This document shows, piece after piece, positions 45,252-54,258 of a stretch of 64,000 bases of DNA (within the stretch, counting starts at the first letter, position 1; each line of letters starts with the position of its first letter). A program made the translations under genes and the position numbers. The notes beneath the pieces are model-generated. The model saw only the letters and a program-made list of their open reading frames with translations. It was not told the origin of the DNA and made no database searches. The stretch is from Thermoguttaceae bacterium (GTDB taxonomy: Bacteria > Planctomycetota > Planctomycetia > Pirellulales > Thermoguttaceae): contig JAFQXE010000026.1 in assembly GCA_017407125.1 (NCBI GenBank), positions 1-64,000 on the forward strand. Direction: 5' to 3'.

Positions 45252-46784
45252 ATGCTGCTTGCTTACGATTTAGGAACCGGCGGGGCGAAAGCCTCTCTTT
45301 ACGAAAACGACGGGACGCTGTTGGCGGCGTCTTTTGAATCTTATTCTACGTACTATCCGCAGTCCGGATGGCATGAACAGCGGCCGGAAGACTGGCGGCT
45401 GGCGATTATCGCGTCAACGAAAAAGCTGTTGGCGGAAACGAAAGCCGACCCGAATCAGGTGGAGGCGATTGCTCTTTCCGGACATTCGCTCGGGTGCGTT
45501 CCGCTGGACAAGTCTGGAAAGCTGCTGCTGGAGTCCACGCCCATCTGGTCGGACAGCCGCGCTGGCGATCAGGCGGAATCATACTTCAAAACAAACGATT
45601 ACGCGTCGTGGTATCGGAAAACCGGGGCGGGATTCCCGCCAGGACTGTACACGATTTTCAAGCTGCTGTGGTACAAAGAACATCTGCCGGTCATGTTCAG
45701 CCAGATGGACAAGTTCATCGGGACGAAAGACTACGTCAACTTTTGGCTGACCGGGGTCGCGGCGACGGACTACTCATACGCGTCCGGCTGCGGCGCCTAC
45801 TCGCTGACGGACTGGAACTATTCAGAGGAAATCATCGAGTCCGCCGGGCTGCCGCGCTCGATTTTCCCGGAACTGTACCCGTCGACGGGCGTTTTGGGAA
45901 CGCTGACCGCTCAGGCAGCGGCTGAGTTGGGGCTTCCACAGACGGTCAAGGTCTGCGCCGGCGGAGTTGACAACTCTTGCATGGCTTTGGGCGCGAAAGC
46001 GTACACAGACGGGCGGTCGTACGCCTCGCTGGGGTCGTCAAGCTGGATAGCCGTTTCAAGCTCCCAGCCGCTGTTGGACGACAAGTTTCTGCCGTACGTG
46101 TTCGCTCACGTCGTACCGGGACAGTTCGCGTCGGCAACCGCTATTTTCTCGGCGGGAACGACGCTGAGATGGATTCGCGACAACTTCTGCCAGGACTTAG
46201 TCGCCAAAGCGGAACAGACCGGTCAGAACGCGTACGCTCTGATGATGGACGAGGCAGACAAGGGGTCTGAAATCGGGGCGCGAGGGCTGTTGCTTAACCC
46301 GACGTTTGCCGGCGGGTCGTCTTTGGAACCGTCGAGCGCCATGCGCGGCGGGCTGTTCAATATCGACCTTAGTAACACCCGGGCGGACGTCATTCGCGCT
46401 GCTCTGGAAGGCGTCGCGCTCAACCTCCGTAAGGCGTTCGACGCGTTGGACTCGATTCTCGTCAAAGACGCTCAAAGCGCCGCGTCCGCGCAGGCGACTC
46501 TGCTGGTTGGCGGCGGGGCGATCAGCCCAATCTGGCGACGAATCTACTGTGACGCCTGGAACCGCTCCGTCGAAAAGACCAATATCGATCAGGACGCTGC
46601 CGCCTTGGGCGCTGCCGCTATCGCCGCCGTCGGAACCGGGCTTTGGAACGACTTCAGCCGTCTGGACGAAATCCACCAGACTCAGGAAATCCTCACCCCG
46701 ATTCCCGAAAACGCCGAGAAATACAACCAGATTCTCCCAAAATTCCTCGAAACGGCGGAAGCGCTGACGGCTCTGGTTAACTAA
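45252..46784 (+). CDS. FGGY-family carbohydrate kinase (xylulokinase-like)
   Basis: A 510-residue sugar kinase of the hexokinase/actin fold. The N-terminal phosphate-1 loop is YDLGTGGAKASLY (residues 4-16). The WHEQRPEDW segment matches the xylulokinase/glycerol kinase substrate region, and the C-terminal LLVGGGAISPIWRRIYCD binds adenosine. I start at ATG 45252 (MLLAYDLG); the upstream frame runs through the heptad tract. The sugar is probably a pentulose. Its stop codon overlaps, by four bases, the stop of the convergent antiporter gene. Confidence 0.87.
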   Translation: MLLAYDLGTGGAKASLYENDGTLLAASFESYSTYYPQSGWHEQRPEDWRLAIIASTKKLLAETKADPNQVEAIALSGHSLGCVPLDKSGKLLLESTPIWSDSRAGDQAESYFKTNDYASWYRKTGAGFPPGLYTIFKLLWYKEHLPVMFSQMDKFIGTKDYVNFWLTGVAATDYSYASGCGAYSLTDWNYSEEIIESAGLPRSIFPELYPSTGVLGTLTAQAAAELGLPQTVKVCAGGVDNSCMALGAKAYTDGRSYASLGSSSWIAVSSSQPLLDDKFLPYVFAHVVPGQFASATAIFSAGTTLRWIRDNFCQDLVAKAEQTGQNAYALMMDEADKGSEIGARGLLLNPTFAGGSSLEPSSAMRGGLFNIDLSNTRADVIRAALEGVALNLRKAFDALDSILVKDAQSAASAQATLLVGGGAISPIWRRIYCDAWNRSVEKTNIDQDAAALGAAAIAAVGTGLWNDFSRLDEIHQTQEILTPIPENAEKYNQILPKFLETAEALTALVN

Positions 46785-48526
46785 TTGTATCCGGAAACGA
46801 GCTTTAGCAGCGCGTTGCAGACGGTCGTCTCTTCGCAGACGACCATGTCGGCTCCGGCGTGCTGAAGCAGTTTGATGTTGAGATTGTATCGAACCCGGCA
46901 GAGAATTGAGCAGTCCGGGTTCATGTCGTGACAGGCGCGGACGATGTCCATGGCGATCATGTCGTCTGGAATCGTTACAAACACGGCAGACGCCTTTTCA
47001 ATTCCCGCTTTTGTCAAGACGTCAGGCTTGGTAGCGTCGCCGCTGATGGCGGTGATTCCCTCTTGCGCGAATCGGTAGATGTTGATGGGGCTGTAGTCGA
47101 TAACGCTGACGACTTTGCCCATCGTTTCCAGACGCGCGGCAAGAAGCGTTCCGATGTGCCCGACTCCAATGACGATAACCTGGTCGAGCGAGCCGGAGTC
47201 CAGCGCGCGCTGAATCGGGGACTTGCTTTGAACGTCGTCTGACGGTTCGACGTCCGACTTGCCAATCCAAACGCCGGTTTTGACAAGGTGCGGCGTGATA
47301 ACCATCGACGCGACCGACACAAACAGAATCGTATGATATGCAACGTCGTCTATCTTGTTGGAAGCGACCAGCAAAAGCATAAACGCCAATTCACCGACCT
47401 GCGCCATGCACAAACCGTAACCAATAGAGGACCGATTCTTAAATCCGCAAACTTTAAGCGCACATGCGGCAGCGAGCATTTTTAATATTATCACAGCAAT
47501 CAGACAGCCAAAACACAGCAGCGGGTGCGTCTGAAGAATGTTAAAGTTCATCAACATGCCCAGCGAGATGAAGAACATAGCGGAGAACGATTCGCTAAAC
47601 GGCATGAACAAGGCTTCGATTTGATTGGTGAGTCGGTTTTCGCCCAGAACGATGCCAGCGGCTAACGCGCCCAACGCCGGGGTCAATCCCAACAGAACCG
47701 CCAGAGAGCATAGTCCCATTAAAATAGCCAGAACCAACGCAATAAGCAGTTCTTTCGCCCGCAATTTAGCAAGCTTGGCGGCGAGATGTTTCATCATGTA
47801 GATCTTGCCCACGACGACAATCAAACAGAAAATAACCGTCTTGATTGCCATACCGATCCAGTACGTAACGGACGGGGAGGATTCGTCGCCGGAAAGAACG
47901 GGAACTAGCAGCAATATCGGAACGAGGGCAAGGTCCTGAAAGAGCAAAACGCCCAGCGTCCCCTTGGCGCGGTGTGACGCTGCAACGCCTTCGTCCTGTA
48001 AACTCTTGTACGCCAGAGCAGTTGATGACAGCGAAAAGACAAATCCGACTATAGCGCTTATTCCCCACGGCAAATGGACGAAGTAATGGAAAAACAGCAT
48101 TGTTGGAATGCAGGTCAGCGCCATCTGCAGCGTCCCGCCAACAAACATGTATTTTGACATCGCCGCCATTTTATCGAGCGTAAATTCCATGCCGATGGAG
48201 AACAAAAGCAGCAAGACGCCGAACTGCGCAATGCATTCCATAAACGTCTTGTCGATGAGTTCCATCTGCTCGTCTTTGGTTTCCACGACGATTTCCGCCG
48301 CAGTCGTCGCGTCAACGCTTTTATCTACTTCCCGCCTAATCTTGCTGATTTCCGCGGACCTGGAAGTGATGTTGGAACCAATCAACCCGAAGCAGTCCTG
48401 ACCGATAATCGCTCCGACGAGCATGTACCCGATTAACAGAGAAACGTTTAATCGTTTGCAAATCCAGCCAACGATAAACCCAGCAAACAAAATTACGGTC
48501 AGGTGAAATAAAATTAAATGCGGCAT
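46781..48526 (-). CDS. CPA2-type cation:proton antiporter with TrkA-N domain (KefB/C-like)
   Basis: A 581-residue membrane protein. About 12-13 helices span residues 1-420, including the KefB-like FSLSSTALAYKSLQDEG and ALAAGIVLGENRL segments. The cytosolic TrkA-N domain (about 440-575) has VIGVGHIGTLLAARLE and AISGDATKPDVLTKAG for NAD(H) binding. Residues 60-95 form a hydrophilic insertion between early helices. It probably exports K+ or Na+ in exchange for protons under nucleotide control. No strong ribosome site is visible. Confidence 0.88.
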   Translation of the reverse strand: MPHLILFHLTVILFAGFIVGWICKRLNVSLLIGYMLVGAIIGQDCFGLIGSNITSRSAEISKIRREVDKSVDATTAAEIVVETKDEQMELIDKTFMECIAQFGVLLLLFSIGMEFTLDKMAAMSKYMFVGGTLQMALTCIPTMLFFHYFVHLPWGISAIVGFVFSLSSTALAYKSLQDEGVAASHRAKGTLGVLLFQDLALVPILLLVPVLSGDESSPSVTYWIGMAIKTVIFCLIVVVGKIYMMKHLAAKLAKLRAKELLIALVLAILMGLCSLAVLLGLTPALGALAAGIVLGENRLTNQIEALFMPFSESFSAMFFISLGMLMNFNILQTHPLLCFGCLIAVIILKMLAAACALKVCGFKNRSSIGYGLCMAQVGELAFMLLLVASNKIDDVAYHTILFVSVASMVITPHLVKTGVWIGKSDVEPSDDVQSKSPIQRALDSGSLDQVIVIGVGHIGTLLAARLETMGKVVSVIDYSPINIYRFAQEGITAISGDATKPDVLTKAGIEKASAVFVTIPDDMIAMDIVRACHDMNPDCSILCRVRYNLNIKLLQHAGADMVVCEETTVCNALLKLVSGYN

Positions 48527-48659
48527 GATTATGTGGTATCAGACGTCTGTTGATATGTTCAGCCATGGATTGACTTTTAATGTCTTTATTATATAATAAA
48601 CAAATAACAAGAAATTGCAATCCCAATTTTGCCCATTTTACAAATTGAGGTGTAAAAAG

Positions 48660-49232
48660 ATGAAAGTAGTAGCATTCAACGGCAGTCCCCGTCGAGATGG
48701 AAACACGTACACCCTGCTGACAAAGGTTCTCGAACCGATTCAGGCGGCGGGAATAGAAACTGAAATCGTTCAGATTGGCGGTCAGATGGTTCACGGCTGT
48801 ACGGCGTGCATGTCGTGCCGAAACCAGACGCCCGGTCGCTGCATTTTTGACGACGATTTCGTCAACAAGTGCGCGGACAAGTGCCGGGAGGCAGACGCGA
48901 TTATTATTGGCACGCCGACGTATTATTCAGACGTTTCGACGGAAGTCAAGGCGTTTATCGACCGCGTCGGGTACGTTCTCGGCCCCGAGGGCGCGCTGAA
49001 GCACAAACCCGCCTGCGGAGTCGTTGCCGTCAGACGCGGCGGAGCGACGCACGCCGTCGATACGATCAACCATTTCTTCATGCTCAACAACATGTACATC
49101 GTCTGCGGAACGTACTGGAACATGGGCTACGGACGCAACAAGGGCGAATGTCTCGACGACGCCGAAGGACTCAGAAACATGCAAGCCCTCGGGGAAAACA
49201 TGGTCTGGATACTGGAAAAGATCGGGAAATAA
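48660..49232 (+). CDS. NADPH-dependent FMN reductase / iron-sulfur flavoprotein-like
   Basis: A 190-residue flavodoxin-fold oxidoreductase. The FMN phosphate loop is NGSPRRDGNT (7-16). Cysteines C47, C50, C53 and C61 (GCTACMSC, then GRC) follow the compact motif of iron-sulfur flavoproteins. GTPTYYSDVSTEVKAF is the second FMN segment. GAGGTG precedes ATG 48660; an upstream ATG at 48615 has no site. Likely roles are electron transfer or quinone/nitro reduction in an anaerobe. Confidence 0.85.
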   Translation: MKVVAFNGSPRRDGNTYTLLTKVLEPIQAAGIETEIVQIGGQMVHGCTACMSCRNQTPGRCIFDDDFVNKCADKCREADAIIIGTPTYYSDVSTEVKAFIDRVGYVLGPEGALKHKPACGVVAVRRGGATHAVDTINHFFMLNNMYIVCGTYWNMGYGRNKGECLDDAEGLRNMQALGENMVWILEKIGK

Positions 49233-49264
49233 CGAGTTGGCAAGGTTTTTCATAGTCAGTTAGC

Positions 49265-49421
49265 TCACGGATTTAACGGATTAAACGGATATTCACCGAT
49301 TGATTAATTTAGATTCTTAACTTGATTTTATACTCAATTAAAAATATTGTTTTTTAATGATAAAGCTAAGAATGACCGAACAACCAATCGGTGCGAATCC
49401 GTCCCATCCGTCTAATCCGTG
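49265..49421. repeat. Family I hairpin built on ACGGATT words
   Basis: The arms 49265-49302 and 49385-49421 match in inverse sense at about 31 of 38 positions. The left arm reads TCACGGATTTAACGGATTAA and ends CACCGATTG; the ACGGAT word recurs at 9-10 bp. Only this copy was noticed. Confidence 0.7.
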
Positions 49422-49452
49422 AACGGACTGTCCCGCCATAAACCTGGGACTA

Positions 49453-49968
49453 CTACTCCCAGATTTCCGGCTTTTCCAGCTTGCGTTTTGAGAGCTGTTT
49501 GTCGAGGAACAGCAGCGCGCAGGGGGCGGACTTCGCGAATCGAATCTGTTCCAGGATTTCGCTTGCAGACGCCTCTTCTTCAACCTGTTCACGGACGTAC
49601 CAGTTGAGGAACTCGACGGACGCAAAGTCTTTTTCCGCATGCGCCAGAGCAACCATTTCGTCGATATCGGCGGTAACTTTCTGTTCCTGTTCTAAAGACG
49701 CCTTGTACATTTCTTCAACAGACGTCCAGCTTGAGTCAACCGCGTCGATTGCCGGGGCTGCCACGATTCCGCCGCGGTCAATGAGGTATTTAATAAACCC
49801 TTCGGCGTGGTAGAACTCTTCTTTCGCCTGGACTTCAAACCAGTTCGCGAAACCCTTCATGTTCATTTCACTCGCCTTGGCGGACATGGTCATGTAAATG
49901 TACGCGGAATGGAACTCGTTGTTAATCTGACGGTTAATAACCGATTGCATTTCGTAGGATATTTTCAT
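49453..49968 (-). CDS. ftnA: Ferritin (non-heme, FtnA-like)
   Basis: A 171-residue iron-storage protein forming 24-mer cages that oxidise Fe(II). The four-helix bundle carries the ferroxidase ligands: Glu in QINNEFHSAYIY, Glu and His in AKEEFYHAEGF, then Glu and Gln in the third and fourth helices (WYVREQVEEEAS). Length is normal. AGGAG precedes the ATG. It is a single gene; no Fur-box-like palindrome was recognised upstream. Confidence 0.94.
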   Translation of the reverse strand: MKISYEMQSVINRQINNEFHSAYIYMTMSAKASEMNMKGFANWFEVQAKEEFYHAEGFIKYLIDRGGIVAAPAIDAVDSSWTSVEEMYKASLEQEQKVTADIDEMVALAHAEKDFASVEFLNWYVREQVEEEASASEILEQIRFAKSAPCALLFLDKQLSKRKLEKPEIWE

Positions 49969-50100
49969 GGAATTGTTCTCCTGATATTGTTAAGAGGAAC
50001 TCCCGCCCCGAACGTCAGAGCGAGTATTTATGGAATTATATTATCGCAGGAAAGTAGGAGTGAGTTAGGAATTAGGAGTGGGCGTTAGTCTCGGAATTTT

Positions 50101-50207
50101 TTAAACACGAAATACACGAATGAATCGAAAAAGACGAAAGAGTTTTAAATATTAGAATTTTAAATTTTCGTGATTTTCGTTTATTTTGTGTTTTTCGTGT
50201 TTAAAAA
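50101..50207. repeat. Family C hairpin, copy 3
   Basis: TTAAACACGAAATACACGAA starts the left arm and GTGTTTTTCGTGTTTAAAAA ends the right arm. It lies between ferritin and the GH20-like gene; the remainder of 49969-50400 is non-coding. Confidence 0.75.
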
Positions 50208-50400
50208 TTGTTTGGGCGTGCAAAACGCCTATTATTTCGGATGAACTTTTTCTGGAAATATCTGTTGCAAGGTATTGACGGAGTTCTTTGCTTGTGGTAA
50301 ACTCAATTTCAGACAAGGTACGCGTATAAGTTTTTATATATGTATTGAACCTGTCCGCGTTTGCCGGATGACCCTTTTTCTCTAACCCAAGGAGCGAATT

Positions 50401-51432
50401 ATGCTTTCCCGCAGAACTTTCCTCAAAACCGGAGCCGCCTCCGTCCTGGCTGCCGGCGCGTTTACGAACCTGGTTTCTGCCGCCGCGGAACCCGTCAAAG
50501 AAGGACAACTCATCTGGGGTAATATGCTTAACCTCGGTCACAACATGTGGGGCGATTCCGTAACCGCCTACACGCCCAAAACCGACAAACTGCTTTGCCA
50601 GGACGCGATCTGGGAAAAAGTTACCAACGAAATGCAAGCCGCCGGGCTGAACCTTCTTTTGATCGACATCGGCGAAGGAATCCAGTACCAGAGCCACCCG
50701 GAACTGGCGATTGAAGGCTCGTGGAGCATTGAAAAACTCCAGAAAGAACTCAAACGACTGCGCGGAATGGGAATTGAGCCGATTCCGAAGCTCAACTTTT
50801 CAGCCTGCCACGACACCTGGCTGGGCGAGTATTCCCGAATGCTTTCGACGAAAAAATACTACGAGGTCTGCGCTGATCTGATCAAGGAAGTCTGCGAGAT
50901 CTTCGACACGCCGCGGTTCTTCCATCTCGGCTACGACGAAGAAACGGCGGGGCATCAGTCCAGTTACGAGTACGTCGTGATTCGTCAGGGCGAGCTGTGG
51001 TGGCACGATTTCCTCTTCTTCGTCGACACGGTCAACAAGCAGAACGTCCGTCCGTGGATCTGGTCAGACTATTACTGGCATCATGCTGACGAGTTCCTCA
51101 AGCGCATGCCGAAATGCGTCCTTCAGAGCAACTGGTATTACGGTGCGGAATTCGATATTGAAAAGCTCAAGAAAACCAACGAATTCACTGCCAAACGGGT
51201 GCAGACGTACATCGACTTTAACAAGGCGGGTTTCGATCAGGTCCCGACCGGCTCGAACTGGTCCAACGACGTCAACTTCGGCGGCACGGTCGAATTCTGC
51301 ACGAAGAACATCTCGAAGGAACATTTGAAGGGATTCCTCCAGACGCCGTGGCATGCGACGACGGAGAATTTCCTTGAACATCACCTCAAAGCGATCGCGC
51401 AGGTTAAAGCCGCGAAAGCCGCGCTGAAATAA
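50401..51432 (+). CDS. Tat-exported GH20-like TIM-barrel protein
   Basis: A 343-residue protein with a Tat signal (SRRTFLKTGAASVLAAG, residues 3-19; cleavage near SAAA). The rest resembles the TIM barrel of family 20 hexosaminidase-like proteins: LLLIDIGEG, IPKLNFSACHD, and FFHLGYDEETAG with an acidic D179-E180 pair where GH20 has its catalytic Asp-Glu. It lacks the N-terminal GH20b domain. Substrate unknown; a role in glycan breakdown fits the other secreted enzymes here. An AAGGAG site precedes the ATG. Confidence 0.65.
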   Translation: MLSRRTFLKTGAASVLAAGAFTNLVSAAAEPVKEGQLIWGNMLNLGHNMWGDSVTAYTPKTDKLLCQDAIWEKVTNEMQAAGLNLLLIDIGEGIQYQSHPELAIEGSWSIEKLQKELKRLRGMGIEPIPKLNFSACHDTWLGEYSRMLSTKKYYEVCADLIKEVCEIFDTPRFFHLGYDEETAGHQSSYEYVVIRQGELWWHDFLFFVDTVNKQNVRPWIWSDYYWHHADEFLKRMPKCVLQSNWYYGAEFDIEKLKKTNEFTAKRVQTYIDFNKAGFDQVPTGSNWSNDVNFGGTVEFCTKNISKEHLKGFLQTPWHATTENFLEHHLKAIAQVKAAKAALK

Positions 51433-51482
51433 CAGACGCGTTCGCGTTAAATCCATAAACTTTTATTCCCATTAAACACACT

Positions 51483-52706
51483 ATGAAAAAAACTATTCTT
51501 CGTTCATACGCGCAGTTGCTGGCGCAGAAGGGTCTGAACGTTCAGCCCGGTCAGGACGTTTTAATTACCGCAGAACTGGATCAGCCGGAATTTGTTACAA
51601 TGTGCGTTGAGGAATGTTACAAACTCGGCGCTCGAAGCGTTATTGTCGACTGGACGCATCAGCCGGCGACAAAACTGCACTGCGATTACCGCTCTCTGGA
51701 GACGCAGTCCAAGCTGGAAGACTGGCAGCTTGCGCGCTGGCAGTGGCAGGTAGACAACCGTCCCGCCAAGCTGTTTATCGAGTCGGACGACCCGGACGGG
51801 CTGGCTGGCGTCGACCAGGAAAAACACTCCAAAGCCACCGCCGCCGTTCGCGCTGCGATTAAACCGTATCGAAACCAGATGGACAACCATTATCAGTGGT
51901 GCATCGCGGCGGTTCCCGGCAAGGCATGGGCGAAAAAGATGTTCCCCGCCCTCCCGGACGACGAAGCGGTTTTGCGCCTGTGGGACGCGATTCTGTCAAC
52001 GGCGCGCGCTGCGGACGGCAACGGCGTCGAAAACTGGAACAAGCACAACGCCGATCTTGTCGAGCGGTACAATTACCTCAACTCGCTGGGAATCCGGTCG
52101 CTGCATTACTCGTCATCCAACGGGACGGACTTCACCGTCGGGATGATTGAAAACGCTCTGTTTTCCGGCGGGAAAGAGACGACTATCGAAGGCATCGAGT
52201 TCAACCCGAACATCCCCTCGGAAGAGATTTTCATTTCTCCCAAAGCCGGCGAAGCGGAAGGAATTCTCTACGCAACCAAGCCGCTGTCGTGGAACGGCGC
52301 GCTGATTGAGAATTTCTGGGTCAAATTCGCAGACGGTCACGTCGTTGACGTCGGAGCGAAAAAGAACGAGGAACTGCTCCGCAAGATGGTTGCCATGGAC
52401 GAAGGCGCGTCCCGCCTGGGCGAAGTCGCGCTCGTGCCGTTCAACTCCCCGATTAACAACACCGGGCTGCTGTTCTACAACACGCTCTTTGACGAAAACG
52501 CCTGCTGTCACGTCGCGCTGGGGTTCGGGTTCGGCAACTGCCTGAAGGGCTACGAAACCATGACAATCGAAGAAATGCACGCCGCTGGAATCAACGACTC
52601 GATTATTCACGTTGATTTCATGATCGGATCGCGCGACTTGAACATTGTCGCTACAACCGCCGACGGCAAAGAAGTCGAGATCTTCCGCGACGGCAACTGG
52701 GCGTGA
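51483..52706 (+). CDS. M29-family aminopeptidase
   Basis: A 407-residue cytoplasmic metallo-aminopeptidase of the AmpS/PepS/thermophilic M29 type. Metal-ligand regions typical of the family are visible: GEAEGILYATKP, LGEVALVPFNSPI, the NTLFDENACCHVALGFGF block with Glu and His, and IIHVDFMIGS near the C-terminus. It removes N-terminal residues from peptides. It starts 50 bp after the GH20-like gene and may share its transcript. Repeat B4 follows the stop. Confidence 0.92.
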   Translation: MKKTILRSYAQLLAQKGLNVQPGQDVLITAELDQPEFVTMCVEECYKLGARSVIVDWTHQPATKLHCDYRSLETQSKLEDWQLARWQWQVDNRPAKLFIESDDPDGLAGVDQEKHSKATAAVRAAIKPYRNQMDNHYQWCIAAVPGKAWAKKMFPALPDDEAVLRLWDAILSTARAADGNGVENWNKHNADLVERYNYLNSLGIRSLHYSSSNGTDFTVGMIENALFSGGKETTIEGIEFNPNIPSEEIFISPKAGEAEGILYATKPLSWNGALIENFWVKFADGHVVDVGAKKNEELLRKMVAMDEGASRLGEVALVPFNSPINNTGLLFYNTLFDENACCHVALGFGFGNCLKGYETMTIEEMHAAGINDSIIHVDFMIGSRDLNIVATTADGKEVEIFRDGNWA

Positions 52707-52740
52707 TGGTGTCGTCCAAAAACCATTTGTTAATTTTTTA

Positions 52741-52973
52741 GAACGCAGAGTTCGCAGACTACTCGCAGAATACGCAGAAGGGCTTGGGAATGTGGCGACG
52801 ACGCCAACTTCGTTGTCTACGCCACGATTCCCAGCCCTATTTAATTTTAAAATCTTAAAAAAATTATTAAAAATAAAAAACAATCGAACATCGTGTCATA
52901 GCCCAACGGGCGTAGATGACACATGTTCGATTGTCTCTGCGTTGTCTGCGAGGAGTCTGCGTTTTCTGCGTTC
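52741..52973. repeat. Family B structured repeat, copy 4 (233 bp, inverted)
   Basis: It starts GAACGCAGAGTTCGCAGACT and ends GTTTTCTGCGTTC, inverted relative to copies 1 and 3. Hairpin 1 outer stem CAATCGAACAT is as in copy 1; inner loop GCCC AAC GGGC. It fills the gap between the aminopeptidase and terC. Confidence 0.9.
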
Positions 52974-53007
52974 TTATTTTTTATAACGCTAACGCACAAC
53001 GCATCTA

Positions 53008-54045
53008 TCATTCGTCTGTATAATCTTCTGGTTCCTCAACCGCAACCGCTTCCGGTTCTTTGGGCGCCCAGATATACGACGCCATAATTCCAGCGCCCAT
53101 CGAGACGACGATCACGCCGAGAGAAATCCAGGTAATAACGTCTTTGAGGTTCTTTTCATCAATGACGTCTTTGAATACGCCGCCGGCGCACATCTTAAAG
53201 CTGACGAACAGCAGAATGACGATCAAGCTGTATTTGAGGTACTGGAACTTGTCCATCATGGCGGCGAGGGCGAAGTACAACGACCGCAATCCCAGCAGAG
53301 CGAAAATATTGGACGTAAAGACCAGGAACGGGTCGTGCGTAATGCCGAAAATGGCGGGAATGGAGTCGACGGCGAAAATGACGTCGCTGGTTTCAATAAC
53401 AAGCAGAGCCAGAAACAGCGGGGTCATCATCAGCACGCCGTTTTCGCGACAGAAGAAATGCTCGCCGTTGATTCCGGACGAGACCGGCAGAATCTTTCGC
53501 GCCATCTTAACCGCCGGGTTTTCGTCAGGGTCAATCTCTTCGCTGTCTGCCAGCAACATTTTCACCGCTGTTACAAACAACATGCCAGCGAAGAAGTAAA
53601 TCATCCAGTCGAACTTTTCCAGCAGCTCCGCGCCGAGGAAAATCATCAACCCGCGGAGAATCAGCGCGCCTAAAATACCCCAGAACAGAACCCGGTGCTG
53701 GTAAATGGGCGGGATAGCGAAATACGAGAAAATCAGGCTCATGACGAAGATGTTGTCTAACGACAGGGATTTCTCAACCAGGTACCCGGTAAGATACTCA
53801 ATCGCCGCGGTTTTTCCGCCGACGGCGACGCCGTTGTGATAATGCTCGGCGATTCCGCCTAAATCGTACTGGTAGATGAAATAAACGCCCACGTTGAACA
53901 GTAGCGCCATGGCAATCCAGACCGCCGTCCAGCCCAGGGACTCGCGAATGCCCAGCACGTGCGCTTTTCGATTAAATACGCCCAAATCGAGGGCAAGCAT
54001 AACAAATACGATGCCAAAAAAACCAAGCCAAAGGTAAAGTTCCAT
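53008..54045 (-). CDS. TerC/Alx-family membrane protein
   Basis: A 345-residue integral membrane protein of the TerC family, linked to metal (manganese) export and tellurite resistance. Eight to nine helices are visible. The conserved acidic motifs are in KSLSLDNIFVMSLIF and ETSDVIFAVDSIPAIFGIT, which hold the family's metal-handling Asp residues. It ends in an acidic tail (EEPEDYTDE). AGGA precedes the ATG. No yybP-ykoY-type riboswitch was recognised upstream by eye. Confidence 0.92.
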   Translation of the reverse strand: MELYLWLGFFGIVFVMLALDLGVFNRKAHVLGIRESLGWTAVWIAMALLFNVGVYFIYQYDLGGIAEHYHNGVAVGGKTAAIEYLTGYLVEKSLSLDNIFVMSLIFSYFAIPPIYQHRVLFWGILGALILRGLMIFLGAELLEKFDWMIYFFAGMLFVTAVKMLLADSEEIDPDENPAVKMARKILPVSSGINGEHFFCRENGVLMMTPLFLALLVIETSDVIFAVDSIPAIFGITHDPFLVFTSNIFALLGLRSLYFALAAMMDKFQYLKYSLIVILLFVSFKMCAGGVFKDVIDEKNLKDVITWISLGVIVVSMGAGIMASYIWAPKEPEAVAVEEPEDYTDE

Positions 54046-54258
54046 AATATCTTCCTGAATTGTACGTTTAGCGAACCGGCGAGAGCCAATCTCTCTTCCG
54101 GTTTCTGTTTGCTATAATGGATATAAACGTAATTATACAGAAAAAGAAATTTTTGGCAATAGAGAAAATGAGGAGTGCGGGATTAAGCGCCTCGCAGCGC
54201 AGCTCCTCACTCCTCATTCCTGACTCAATCAACCTTCGATAGAAATTAAATCCGCGTC